Source: Candidatus Competibacteraceae bacterium
GTDB lineage: Bacteria > Pseudomonadota > Gammaproteobacteria > Competibacterales > Competibacteraceae
NCBI GenBank assembly: GCA_003989085.1
Contig: RXIV01000004.1
Coordinates: forward strand, 1-64,000
Direction of reading: 5' to 3'
DNA length: 64,000 nucleotides
Shown: positions 17,841-26,263 of the stretch, piece by piece
Layout: each line of letters begins with the position of its first letter
Position numbering within the stretch: position 1 is the first letter of the stretch
Made by a program: the position numbers and the translations under genes
The notes under the pieces: model-generated
Told to the model about the DNA's origin: nothing
Database searches by the model: none
The model's input: only the letters and a program-made list of their open reading frames with translations

Positions 17841-20000
17841 CTAGAATTTCCCGTAGTACCCCTCCTTGATCGCATCAAACAAATTCGCCGCCGTGTGAAC
17901 CTCACCGTCGTACTCGATCTCCTCGTTGCCCTTGACCTCGATTTCCGAACCATCCTCCAGCACAAACCGGTAGCCGGTGTTGGCCAGATCCTGCTCCTTG
18001 ACCAGTACGCCCTGAAACGCCGCCGGGTTGAAACGGAAGGTAGTACAACCTTTCAAACCCTGCTCATAGGCGTAGAAATAAATGTTTTTGAAGTCTTCGT
18101 AGGGAAAATCAGGCGGGACATTGGCCGTTTTCGAAATGCTGGAGTCGATCCATTTTTGGGCCGCCGCTTGAATATCGACGTGCTGGCAGGGCGTTACATC
18201 GTCGGCTGTAATGAATACTTCTGGCAGGCGTTCTTCAGCCGATTCGGCATTGGGTATAGCCTGTGGATTGATCAGGTGCCGATAGGCCAGTAACTCAAAG
18301 GAAAACACATCGACCTTTTCCTTGGATTTCTTGCCGGGGCGGATGATGTTGCGGCAGTAGTGATGAGCGAAACTAGGCTCAATGCCATTGCTGGCGTTGT
18401 TGGCAATGGACAAGGCGATGGTGCCGGTTGGGGCGATAGAAGTGTGATGGGTGAAGCGAGCGCCCACTTCCGCGAGTTTTGCCACCAAATCTGCATCAAG
18501 TTCGGCGATCCGTTGCATATAGCGGCTATAGCGGGCGTGTAAAACCTTACCCTTGACCCGATCGCCTTCCTGGATCCCATCGCGAGCCAGTTCCGGGCGC
18601 TGGCGCAGCATTGCGGCAGTGATGGTGAAGTCCTGTTCCAGAACGGGAGCGGGGCCTTTCTCTTGCGCCAGTTCCAAAGCAGTGCGCCAACCGGTCAACG
18701 CCATCTCGCGGGTGATTTTTTCGGTGAATCCTAGCGATTCCGGCGATCCATACTTCATGCCGAGCAGGGCCAGCGTGGAACCCAGCCCCAGATAGCCCAT
18801 GCCATGCCGGCGTTTGCTAAGGATTTCCCTGCGCTGTCGTTCTAGCGGCAGGCCATTGATTTCTACTACGTTATCCAACATCCGGGTAAAAATGGCGACC
18901 ACCTTCCGATAGGTTTCCCAATCGAAGCTGGCTTGGGCGGTAAATGGGTTCTGGACAAACGGGGTGAGATTGATCGATCCGAGCAGACACGAACCATAGG
19001 GCGGAAGCATCTGTTCACCACACGGATTGCTGGCCCGGATGGTTTCGCAGAACCAGTTATTATTCATCGCATTGACTTCATCAATCAGGATAAAGCCCGG
19101 CTCCGCGTAATCGTAGGTGGAGGTCATGATGGCGTCCCATAACCGGCGGGCGCGGATTTTCCTGTAAATTTTGCAGGCAACCTGCCCAATCCCGTTGAGA
19201 GTCAGGCCGGTAGTGATCGGCCATTCACGCCAGACAATCCGTTCTGGATCGCTCAGATCGATCTGATCTTGCTCAACTTCCTTGGCCAATAATGGAAACG
19301 CCAGCAGCCAGTCAGTGTCCTGCCGGACTGCTTCCATGAATTCGCGGGTGATCAGCAAGGACAGGTTGAACTGCCGCAGCCTGCCTGCCTCGCGCTTGGC
19401 GCGGATAAACTCCATGACATCCGGGTGGCCGATGTCGAAGGTTCCCATTTGGGCACCTCGCCGCCCGCCGGCTGATGACACGGTGAAACACATCTTGTCG
19501 TAAATATCCATGAACGACAGCGGCCCGGAGGTATAGGCGCCTGCACCGGAAACGTAAGCGCCGCGTGGGCGGAGGGTGGAAAATTCGTAGCCGATGCCAC
19601 AACCGGCTTTGAGTGTTAATCCGGCTTCATGCACTTTGCCAAGGATAGCGTCCATCGAATCCTGAATCGCGCCTGACACCGTACAATTAATGGTCGAAGT
19701 GGCTGGCTTATGGTCCCAAGCGCCAGCGTTGGAAACAATGCGCCCTGCCGGAATTGCACCATGTCGCAGTGCCCACAGAAATTTTTCGTACCAGCATTCC
19801 CGCAATTCCGGCGTGGCTTCTACTTCGGCCACCGCCCGCGCCACTCGCTGACAGGTTCCGTCAATCGTCTCATCAATCGGACGCCCATCTTTAGCTTTGA
19901 GCCGGTATTTCTGATCCCAGATATCCCAGGAGGCCGGTTGCATTGGCACGTCGGCGGCAGTGATCGGACGGTCGGCGGGTTGCAGGTGCGCGGTCTTCAT
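17841..20000 (-). CDS. nrdJa: Class II (adenosylcobalamin-dependent) ribonucleotide reductase, NrdJa
   Basis: A 719-residue catalytic subunit that makes deoxyribonucleotides using adenosylcobalamin and needs no oxygen or iron centre. Visible motifs: the N-terminal redox Cys in TSTINCTVSG, the active-site block ASNPCGEQMLPPYGSC (Asn-x-Cys-x-Glu), the phosphate-binding SIAPTGTIALS, and GRRGAQMGTFDIGHPDVMEF. It ends before the TSCPD domain, which is encoded by nrdJb. A GGAG precedes the start. The 349-base region upstream shows no cobalamin riboswitch that I can recognise. Confidence 0.93.
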   Translation of the reverse strand: MKTAHLQPADRPITAADVPMQPASWDIWDQKYRLKAKDGRPIDETIDGTCQRVARAVAEVEATPELRECWYEKFLWALRHGAIPAGRIVSNAGAWDHKPATSTINCTVSGAIQDSMDAILGKVHEAGLTLKAGCGIGYEFSTLRPRGAYVSGAGAYTSGPLSFMDIYDKMCFTVSSAGGRRGAQMGTFDIGHPDVMEFIRAKREAGRLRQFNLSLLITREFMEAVRQDTDWLLAFPLLAKEVEQDQIDLSDPERIVWREWPITTGLTLNGIGQVACKIYRKIRARRLWDAIMTSTYDYAEPGFILIDEVNAMNNNWFCETIRASNPCGEQMLPPYGSCLLGSINLTPFVQNPFTAQASFDWETYRKVVAIFTRMLDNVVEINGLPLERQRREILSKRRHGMGYLGLGSTLALLGMKYGSPESLGFTEKITREMALTGWRTALELAQEKGPAPVLEQDFTITAAMLRQRPELARDGIQEGDRVKGKVLHARYSRYMQRIAELDADLVAKLAEVGARFTHHTSIAPTGTIALSIANNASNGIEPSFAHHYCRNIIRPGKKSKEKVDVFSFELLAYRHLINPQAIPNAESAEERLPEVFITADDVTPCQHVDIQAAAQKWIDSSISKTANVPPDFPYEDFKNIYFYAYEQGLKGCTTFRFNPAAFQGVLVKEQDLANTGYRFVLEDGSEIEVKGNEEIEYDGEVHTAANLFDAIKEGYYGKF

Positions 20001-20244
20001 AAGCCGGGCGATCTCCGGGAGAGCATGGTTGGGACAATGCGGGGTTTGAAGCGGGAGCGAATCAGAGAGGGTAGGACAGCCCGCCGGGCGACGGATTCTA
20101 GCAGAAGCAGCGCTAGTAAGGCTATGGCGTGGAATTAAGAAAATACTATAAGTAACTTATTGAAATTGATATGTAATACCTTATTTTTATGACTAATCAA
20201 CTGGCTTGAAAATCAGTATGGCGGCGGCGGGCGGAACCTTGTAG

Positions 20245-20280
20245 TTCCAGTCCTTTGACAATGTTGTCAAAGGACTGGAA
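20245..20280. repeat. 17-bp perfect inverted repeat with 2-base centre
   Basis: TTCCAGTCCTTTGACAA is followed by TG and then its exact reverse complement. It is not followed by a T run on either strand, so it is not a terminator. The right arm contains the -35 hexamer of the promoter at 20264-20293, which suits an operator; a recombination site or hairpin-forming element is also possible. Confidence 0.75.
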
Positions 20281-20293
20281 GCGGTGGTATAAC
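20264..20293 (+). promoter_or_regulatory. Predicted sigma-70 promoter of the lipoprotein operon
   Basis: TTGTCA (20264-20269) and TATAAC (20288-20293) each match five of six consensus positions with an 18-base spacer. The start point would be near 20300, about 50 bases before the first gene. Confidence 0.5.
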
Positions 20294-20349
20294 CAGCTAA
20301 AATCCAGTGGATGTGTCCACTAATGGGCATAAAAACCGAGGGAGAAACC

Positions 20350-21027
20350 ATGAAGACATTGTATGCCGCTCCTCTCATCCTGCTTTGCCTGGGATTGGGG
20401 GCCTGTATGTCCCAGGTGCCGGTTGCCACCACCTATCCGGTGACGTTCCAAAAGAAAATGCAGGCGGCCGGGCATTGGGATGTCCTGACGACTGACGTGG
20501 CCAAACGGCTGCATGATTCTCTGTTAGGTTCCGGCGAGCAGCAGGGGCGTCCAGTCTCCTTGTATGTTCAACGCCCAAAATATGACAGTGATTTCGGCAC
20601 CGCCTTCCATGATCTGCTGATTACCCACTTGATGGAGCAAGGGTTCGTTGTCAGCGAGAACCCGTCCGGCGGTCTGCCGCTCACCTACAGCATCCAGGTC
20701 GTGACGCACAAGGATCGCGGTTTCATCCGCCCGACCCCGGGATTATTTACCGCGCTGGCAGGCAGCGTGTATGTGTTGCGCAGTGTGGCGGACAGTAGTA
20801 CTACGTCAGCAGTGATGCTTGGCGCAGTGGCTCTGGATGTGGCCTCGGGCTTCATCACTGATAATCCAAACAGCGAAATCATCGTAACTACATCGGTGAT
20901 GAGCAGCGATCGTTATGCCGCCCGTCTGCGAGATATCTACTATATCAGCGACAACAATGTCGATCAGTACATCGCCAAGGGACCGGCGCCAGTCACCACC
21001 CGTATTGTAGAGGTAGTCGGACCATGA
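20350..21027 (+). CDS. Uncharacterised outer-membrane-type lipoprotein
   Basis: A 225-residue protein with a lipoprotein signal peptide: basic MKTLYAAP, hydrophobic LILLCLGL, lipobox LGAC with Cys19; the next residue is Met, not Asp, so outer-membrane sorting is expected. The body is mixed alpha/beta without a family I can name. ATG 20350 follows GGGAG; longer starts upstream lack support. It overlaps the FlgO-like gene by four bases (ATGA), so the two products probably act together. Confidence 0.8.
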   Translation: MKTLYAAPLILLCLGLGACMSQVPVATTYPVTFQKKMQAAGHWDVLTTDVAKRLHDSLLGSGEQQGRPVSLYVQRPKYDSDFGTAFHDLLITHLMEQGFVVSENPSGGLPLTYSIQVVTHKDRGFIRPTPGLFTALAGSVYVLRSVADSSTTSAVMLGAVALDVASGFITDNPNSEIIVTTSVMSSDRYAARLRDIYYISDNNVDQYIAKGPAPVTTRIVEVVGP

Positions 21028-21581
21028 TCGGACACCTGGTTTCACGTGGGCTGGTAGTGGCGCTGGCCGTCGCCAGCCTGGGCATTTTAGGATGCTCCTC
21101 CTTGGCGGATGATGTGCCGGTTCGTCCGATCATTCAGGACGCCAACCTGATCGACAAGAATTATGGAGCAGCCGATGCTTTATTGATGAGGGCTTCTTGG
21201 CTTAAGGAACGGCGCGAGCCGCTGTTGGCAGCCACCTTCGTCGATATCAATAATCTCGAAGTGTCATCCGGACTCGGGCGGGTGATCGGTGAACAACTGG
21301 GTTCCCGATTTGCGCAGCAGGGTTTTACGGTGATTGAGATCAAGATGCGAAATAACATCTTTGTCAGAGAAGGCTCTGGCGAATTTGCGTTGTCGCGGTC
21401 GGTCAAGGAAATTAGCCAGTCGCATAATGCAGCAGCGGTGATCGCCGGCACCTATGCGGTTGGGCGGCAATCGGTATTCGTCAACGCCCGGCTGATTCGC
21501 GCCACTGATAATCTGGTGTTGGCGTCATATGACTATGTGTTGCCAATGGGGCCGGATGCCAAGGCGCTGCTCGCCGAGTAA
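21024..21581 (+). CDS. FlgO-family lipoprotein
   Basis: A 185-residue lipoprotein with lipobox ILGC at residues 21-24. The region from about residue 45 (NYGAADALLMRASWLKE) through AATFVDINNLEVSSGLGRVI and ISQSHNAAAVIAGTYAVGRQ matches the FlgO domain, known from the Vibrio outer-membrane flagellar protein FlgO but also found in non-flagellar envelope proteins. No flagellar genes are present in the window, so a different envelope role is possible. Confidence 0.8.
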   Translation: MIGHLVSRGLVVALAVASLGILGCSSLADDVPVRPIIQDANLIDKNYGAADALLMRASWLKERREPLLAATFVDINNLEVSSGLGRVIGEQLGSRFAQQGFTVIEIKMRNNIFVREGSGEFALSRSVKEISQSHNAAAVIAGTYAVGRQSVFVNARLIRATDNLVLASYDYVLPMGPDAKALLAE

Positions 21582-21588
21582 GTGCGGC

Positions 21589-21612
21589 GGTGGGTTTCCC
21601 CACCCTGTTTTT
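21589..21612 (+). terminator. Intrinsic terminator after the FlgO-like gene
   Basis: GGTGGG and CCCACC pair around TTTC and are followed by CTGTTTTT, eight bases after the stop codon. Confidence 0.75.
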
Positions 21613-21623
21613 GTGCTTCCCTG

Positions 21624-21653
21624 ACGCCCTTCCTTTCAACAGGGGAAGGGCGT
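21624..21653. terminator. 10-bp hairpin between convergent genes
   Basis: ACGCCCTTCC and GGAAGGGCGT pair perfectly around a 10-base loop. It lies 18 bases beyond the metF stop on the minus strand. There is no long T run, so it may be a 3'-end stabilising stem or weak terminator. Confidence 0.45.
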
Positions 21654-21670
21654 TGCTGTTGGCGGTGGGT

Positions 21671-22534
21671 TCAACTTGTCTGCGTCCAAATCAAGCCCAG
21701 TCGTTCCGCAATCGCCAGCGTCGGTCCCGCCAGATTCATCGTGTAGAAGTGTAGTCCTGGCGCGCCGCCATCCAGCAAGCGCTGGCATAGATTGCTTACG
21801 ACATCCAGACCAAAGGCGCGGATCGCGGCGCGGTCCTCGCCCAGGCTTTCCAGCGGCTTGCGGACCCAACGGGGAATTTCCGCCCCGCAGGTATCGGAAA
21901 ACCGGGCCAGTTGGACGAAGTTGGTGATCGGCATGATTCCGGGAACAATGGGAATGGCGATACCGGCCTTGGCGCACTGATCGACGAAACGGAAGTAGGC
22001 GTCAGGGTTGTAAAAATATTGGGTAATGGCGCTGTCGGCCCCAGCCTCAACCTTGCGTTTGAAATTGGCGAAATCCTGCTCAGGACTGGGTGCTTGCGGG
22101 TGATATTCCGGATAGGCGGCGACTTCGATATGAAACTGGTCGCCGAATTCGGCCCGGATGAAGCTGACTAGTTCATTGGCGTAACGGAATTCACTGGGAT
22201 CACGCATTCCCGAGGGCATGTCCCCACGCAGGGCGACGATACGACGGATACCGTGTATTCGGTAATGGTTCAATAGATCGCGGACGCTGTCCTGAGTTGA
22301 GGCAATACAGGTCAGATGCGGAGCAGCGGGTACTCCGCTATGCGCTTGAGTATCCAGCACGACTTCCACGGTGCGGTCGCGAGTGGAGCCGCCAGCGCCA
22401 TAAGTCACCGAGAAATAGGCGGGGCGCATCGCCAGCAATTGCTCACGGACGGCTTGTAGTTTGATGACGCCTTCGGTGGTAATGGGCGGGAAGAATTCGC
22501 AACTCAAGGTTTGGAGCCAACGGGACTGAGACAT
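21671..22534 (-). CDS. metF: Methylenetetrahydrofolate reductase
   Basis: A 287-residue flavoprotein TIM barrel that makes 5-methyltetrahydrofolate for methionine synthesis. SCEFFPPITTEG and PAYFSVTYGAGGSTRDRT at the N-terminus, RGDMPSG, and GADSAITQYFYNPDAYFRFV are family hallmarks. AGGA lies 12 bases before the ATG. It stands alone on the minus strand; no SAH riboswitch was recognisable in the 450 bases upstream. Confidence 0.95.
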   Translation of the reverse strand: MSQSRWLQTLSCEFFPPITTEGVIKLQAVREQLLAMRPAYFSVTYGAGGSTRDRTVEVVLDTQAHSGVPAAPHLTCIASTQDSVRDLLNHYRIHGIRRIVALRGDMPSGMRDPSEFRYANELVSFIRAEFGDQFHIEVAAYPEYHPQAPSPEQDFANFKRKVEAGADSAITQYFYNPDAYFRFVDQCAKAGIAIPIVPGIMPITNFVQLARFSDTCGAEIPRWVRKPLESLGEDRAAIRAFGLDVVSNLCQRLLDGGAPGLHFYTMNLAGPTLAIAERLGLIWTQTS

Positions 22535-22959
22535 GATTTAAGCAGTTTCCTGAGGATGAAGCATGCAAGCTTTCCGGCAGTCTCCCGCAACAGCGTGTAA
22601 ACCTCTCCAAATTGGGGGACGCCTTTCCGATTTTAGTGTATGTACGCTGTTTGTAGCGCTGGTAGGTAAAGTGAAAGAGTGATAGGCGTGCGCGAAATCA
22701 AGATTCCGCATGTACAGCGATAGTTTCCTTTCATATGTATGTATATGTGCGTGGTTGATCTACTGCCCATCAGGGTGGCGGCGGTTGCCTGAGCACGTTT
22801 TTCAACCTGCCCGGCGGTATGTCCGATAGGAAAGTGATTGCGGAAACTGTTCACCAAAGCACGGGGCTTGCCGAGTCACGCTGGCGTCATGATGACTGAG
22901 CGCCGCGCCTGCTTGGCTCCTGAAAATGTCGAGACGGGCTGCCGCTTTTATCCCTGAAA
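22535..22959. other. Intergenic region without recognisable genes
   Basis: This stretch between metF and tRNA-Ala contains only short open frames without ribosome binding sites and a small ATGTATGTATATGTG tract near 22735. I see no supported gene. Confidence 0.5.
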
Positions 22960-22986
22960 GCAAAACAGCAGCCATAGGCTGCCGTT
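22960..22986 (-). terminator. Terminator of tRNA-Ala
   Basis: On the minus strand GCAGCC and GGCTGC pair around TAT (plus-strand 22968-22982) and are followed by TGTTTTGC. It lies about ten bases beyond the tRNA 3' end. Confidence 0.65.
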
Positions 22987-22991
22987 TGAAT

Positions 22992-23067
<76 letters not shown>

Positions 23068-23089
23068 ATGACCAAATGAGGGAACTCGA

Positions 23090-23118
23090 ATCATACAATC
23101 TGCCATCGTCATTGGCTA
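23090..23118 (-). promoter_or_regulatory. Predicted promoter of tRNA-Ala
   Basis: On the minus strand TAGCCA (-35, four of six) and TATGAT (-10, five of six) are separated by 17 bases. The -10 lies 22 bases before the tRNA 5' end. Confidence 0.5.
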
Positions 23119-23227
23119 GATCTGACCACGAAAAACCTGCTATCCAATCCGGATTGTAAAACCGCAAGGTGTACTGCGTATTTCAGCCTGATCCTGAGAG
23201 GCAGGGAGGATGTTAAACTCCTTCCAG

Positions 23228-23467
23228 CTAAAGCAATTCATGAAGTACTACCGCATTGAACGGCCAATTCAGCTCCTCGCCAGTATCCCGGCGACGCAAT
23301 ACCGGAATCCGGACACCGTAGCGTTCCAGCAACGCCGGATCATCGGCAATCTCCACCGCATCGAACGTCAGACCCGCCTGTGCAAGCAGCTTTTCCGCCT
23401 GTTCGCACAAATGGCAACCGCTAGTTGTGTACAGCGCCCATGCCGGGCCAGCCTCCTGATGGTTCAT
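23228..23467 (-). CDS. Glutaredoxin-like protein (DUF836 type)
   Basis: A 79-residue thioredoxin-fold protein with the redox motif C18-H-L-C21 in YTTSGCHLCEQAEKLL and a cis-Pro region RIPVLRRRDTGEELNWPF. The family reduces disulfides or binds iron-sulfur clusters; its partner is unknown. The start at 23467 (MNHQEAGPAW) is placed about six bases after GAGGG; the ATG three bases earlier is too close. It diverges from the acyl-CoA ligase gene by 72 bases. Confidence 0.82.
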   Translation of the reverse strand: MNHQEAGPAWALYTTSGCHLCEQAEKLLAQAGLTFDAVEIADDPALLERYGVRIPVLRRRDTGEELNWPFNAVVLHELL

Positions 23468-23539
23468 CATTTTCCCTCTATGCTTAGCTATAGGTCCGAT
23501 GGTTAATCGACTGTTGCTACTCAACTCCCGGAACTACGC

Positions 23540-25129
23540 ATGGCCAGATTGCTGCACGAACTCATTCTTGAACAGGCGGAGCACCGCCCGGAAGCCACCG
23601 CCATCGTCTACCGGCAGACGAGCCTGGATTACGCCGATCTGGCTGGTCTAATTCAAAGTGCGGCGCGAGGGTTGCTGGCGCTGGGCCTGAACCGGGCAGA
23701 GCGGGTCGCGGTGTACCTACCGAAGCGGGTGGAAACCGTTGCTGTGCTGTTTGGCGCGGCTCGGGCCGGTGGAGTATTCGTTCCCATCAATCCACTGTTA
23801 AAACCCGAACAAGTCGTCTACATCCTGCGCGATTGCAATGTGCGCGTCCTGGTTACCGCCCGCGACCGGGCGGAGTTGCTGCGACCGCTACTGGCCGATT
23901 GCCCTGATTTACATAGTTTAGTCCTGGTGGATGGCCCCATTGCTCCACCTCATCCGGTCCGTCCGGTGCAAATCATCGACTGGCCGACGTTGTTGGCAAG
24001 CGACGATCAGCATCAGCCGGCGCGAGCCATTGATCTGGACATGGCGGCGATTCTCTACACCTCCGGCAGCACTGGCAAACCCAAGGGCGTCGTTCTCTCA
24101 CACCGGAACCTGCTGACCGGAGCGTACAGTGTCGCCGAGTATCTGGGCAATCGGGCTGAAGACCGGATTCTGGCGGTTTTGCCACTCAGCTTCGACTACG
24201 GCCTTAGCCAGCTCACCACCGCCTTTGTCGCCGGAGCGCGGGCGGTGCTGATGGATTACCTGTTGCCTCGCGATGTGATCAATACCGTCGCTCGCGAAGG
24301 CATCACCGGGCTGGCGGCAGTGCCGCCGATGTGGGTGCAACTGGCCCCACTGGATTGGCCGGAAGCCGCAGTGACCGGACTGCGTTACATTACCAATTCC
24401 GGCGGCGCCATGCCCCGCGCCACACTGGACGCCTTGCGCCAATCGTTGCCAAATACTACCCCCTTCCTGATGTATGGTTTGACTGAAGCGTTCCGTTCCA
24501 CCTACTTGCCGCCGGCAGAACTGGATCACCGTCCTGATTCCATCGGCAAGGCTATTCCCAACGCTGAAGTGCTGGTCGTGCGCGAAGACGGGACACCTTG
24601 CGCTCCCGGTGAACCGGGCGAACTGGTGCACCGCGGCTCGCTGGTGGCGTTGGGTTACTGGAACGATCCGGTCAAGACTGCGGAACGGTTCCGCCCGGCT
24701 CCCGGCCAGCATCCCAGTCTGCCGCTGCCCGAACCGGCCGTGTGGTCGGGCGATACGGTGCGCATGGATGAAGATGGCTTTTTGTATTTCATTGGCCGCA
24801 AGGATGATCTGATCAAGACCTCCGGCTACCGGGTCAGCCCTACCGAAATCGAGGAAGTGCTGTATGGCAGCGGGCAGGTTGCCGAAGCGGCTGCGCTGGG
24901 GATTCGGCATCCGGCGCTGGGTCAGGCTATCGTCGCAGTGGTCAAGCGCTTGCGGGAGGAGATCAGCGAAGGGGGGCTGATTAGCCATTGCCGGCAGCAT
25001 CTGCCCAATTTTATGGTTCCACTGCAAATTATCATTCGCACCCGCAGCCTGCCGCGCAATCCCAACGGTAAAATCGACCGGAAAATGCTGGTGGAGGAAC
25101 TGCGTGGGCTGTTTCAGGAAGAAAGTTAA
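23540..25129 (+). CDS. AMP-forming acyl-CoA ligase, exosortase-A-associated type
   Basis: A 529-residue adenylate-forming enzyme. The ATP loop YTSGSTGKPKGVVLSH lies near residue 175, the acyl-adenylate motif MYGLTEAFRSTYLPP near 310, and the C-terminal catalytic Lys in NPNGKIDRK near 515. The TEAFRSTYLPP variant is, from memory, characteristic of the ligase found beside exosortase A (EpsH) exopolysaccharide loci; no such locus is within the window. Substrate is unknown; a fatty or amino acid is possible. Confidence 0.8.
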   Translation: MARLLHELILEQAEHRPEATAIVYRQTSLDYADLAGLIQSAARGLLALGLNRAERVAVYLPKRVETVAVLFGAARAGGVFVPINPLLKPEQVVYILRDCNVRVLVTARDRAELLRPLLADCPDLHSLVLVDGPIAPPHPVRPVQIIDWPTLLASDDQHQPARAIDLDMAAILYTSGSTGKPKGVVLSHRNLLTGAYSVAEYLGNRAEDRILAVLPLSFDYGLSQLTTAFVAGARAVLMDYLLPRDVINTVAREGITGLAAVPPMWVQLAPLDWPEAAVTGLRYITNSGGAMPRATLDALRQSLPNTTPFLMYGLTEAFRSTYLPPAELDHRPDSIGKAIPNAEVLVVREDGTPCAPGEPGELVHRGSLVALGYWNDPVKTAERFRPAPGQHPSLPLPEPAVWSGDTVRMDEDGFLYFIGRKDDLIKTSGYRVSPTEIEEVLYGSGQVAEAAALGIRHPALGQAIVAVVKRLREEISEGGLISHCRQHLPNFMVPLQIIIRTRSLPRNPNGKIDRKMLVEELRGLFQEES

Positions 25130-25212
25130 AGCAGCAGTCTAGCCGTTGAAGCCATTTCATCATCTTCCGTTCTTTCCATGTGTTTCGCATTTTCCTGGAC
25201 AAAGGTTTAACG

Positions 25213-26238
25213 ATGAGACTGCGCCCTGATCAACTGGCCGCGCATTGTCGCAAGACGCTGGCGGCGCTGTATCTGGTTTATGGCGAGGAGTTGCTGGTGG
25301 TTCAGGAGGCCGCTGACATGATTCGTGCTGCGACCCGCGACCAGGGTTACCACGAACGGGAATGCCTGACAGTAGCGACCGGCTTTGACTGGAGCGCCTT
25401 GCGGCAATGCGCCGCCAGTCCGTCGCTGTTCGCTAATCGGCGTTTGCTGGAAGTACGCTTGGGCGATGCCAAGCCGGGCGATGCCGGAGCCAAGGCGCTG
25501 GTTGACTATGCGGGGCGTCCAGCCGACGACGCGGTACTGCTGATCACGGCTGGCAAACTGGACTGGCAAATGCAAAAAAGCCGCTGGTTCACTGCGCTGG
25601 ATGAGGCTGGCGTGACGGTGCCAGCGGCGGCAGTCGAGTTGCGGCAACTGCCTGGCTGGATTGAAAAACGGTTTCAAACGCGCAACCTGCAACCTACCTC
25701 GGAGGCCGTGGCGCTGTTGTGCGAGCGAGTCGAAGGCAATCTGCTGGCGGCCGCCCAGGAAATCGACAAACTGGCTTTGATCGTCAGCGACCGGCAAGTC
25801 ACTGTTGAAACCGTCATGGCAACAGTGGGTGACAGTTCCCGCTTCAGCATCTATGATTTTGTCGATGCCGCGTTGCTCGGCCAACCGGGGCGAACCGCAC
25901 GGATTCTGTATGGCCTGCGCAGTGAAGGCGTCGAACCGGTGCTGGCTAACTGGGCCTTGCATCGCGAGGTCCGCATCATCAACGCTTTGGCTTTCGCCCG
26001 CAGTCAGCGCCGGCCACTGGACGCGGTATTTGCCGCTTACAAGGTCTGGGACAAACGCAAACCACCGCTAAACCAGACGTTGCAACGACTTACCCTCGCC
26101 GCCTGCCGACAGCTATTGGGCGACTGCGCCCGCACTGACCGGATCATTAAGGGTATGGAACCCGGTTCGCCGTGGGATGCGCTGCTGGCCAATGGTCTGC
26201 GGCTGGCAGGGGTGGGGCTGTGGTCTGAAGCGCTTTGA
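25213..26238 (+). CDS. holA: DNA polymerase III delta subunit
   Basis: A 341-residue clamp-loader subunit that opens the sliding clamp. MRLRPDQLAAHCRKTLAALY followed by LVYGEELLVVQEAAD, and the central GNLLAAAQEIDKLAL, are typical HolA. ATG 25213 is preferred because AAAGG lies seven bases upstream and homologues start here. Usually holA follows lptE; here it follows the acyl-CoA ligase and precedes proA. Confidence 0.93.
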   Translation: MRLRPDQLAAHCRKTLAALYLVYGEELLVVQEAADMIRAATRDQGYHERECLTVATGFDWSALRQCAASPSLFANRRLLEVRLGDAKPGDAGAKALVDYAGRPADDAVLLITAGKLDWQMQKSRWFTALDEAGVTVPAAAVELRQLPGWIEKRFQTRNLQPTSEAVALLCERVEGNLLAAAQEIDKLALIVSDRQVTVETVMATVGDSSRFSIYDFVDAALLGQPGRTARILYGLRSEGVEPVLANWALHREVRIINALAFARSQRRPLDAVFAAYKVWDKRKPPLNQTLQRLTLAACRQLLGDCARTDRIIKGMEPGSPWDALLANGLRLAGVGLWSEAL

Positions 26239-26263
26239 CCCTCATCAGCCAAGAGGTTGATTA

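Larger units (their letters stand above)
20001..20349. promoter_or_regulatory. Divergent intergenic region between nrdJa and the lipoprotein pair
   Basis: The half next to nrdJa is GC-rich, then 20135-20215 is AT-rich and a likely location of the nrdJa promoter (a possible -10 TATAGT on the minus strand at 20145-20150, without a good -35). The half next to the lipoproteins contains the palindrome and promoter listed separately. Confidence 0.4.

Noticed and set aside
22535-22700. SAH or SAM riboswitch upstream of metF
   Set aside because: The expected conserved core was not recognisable on the minus strand.
24098-25027. 309-codon frame antisense to the acyl-CoA ligase
   Set aside because: Shadow frame without ribosome binding site or recognisable domain.
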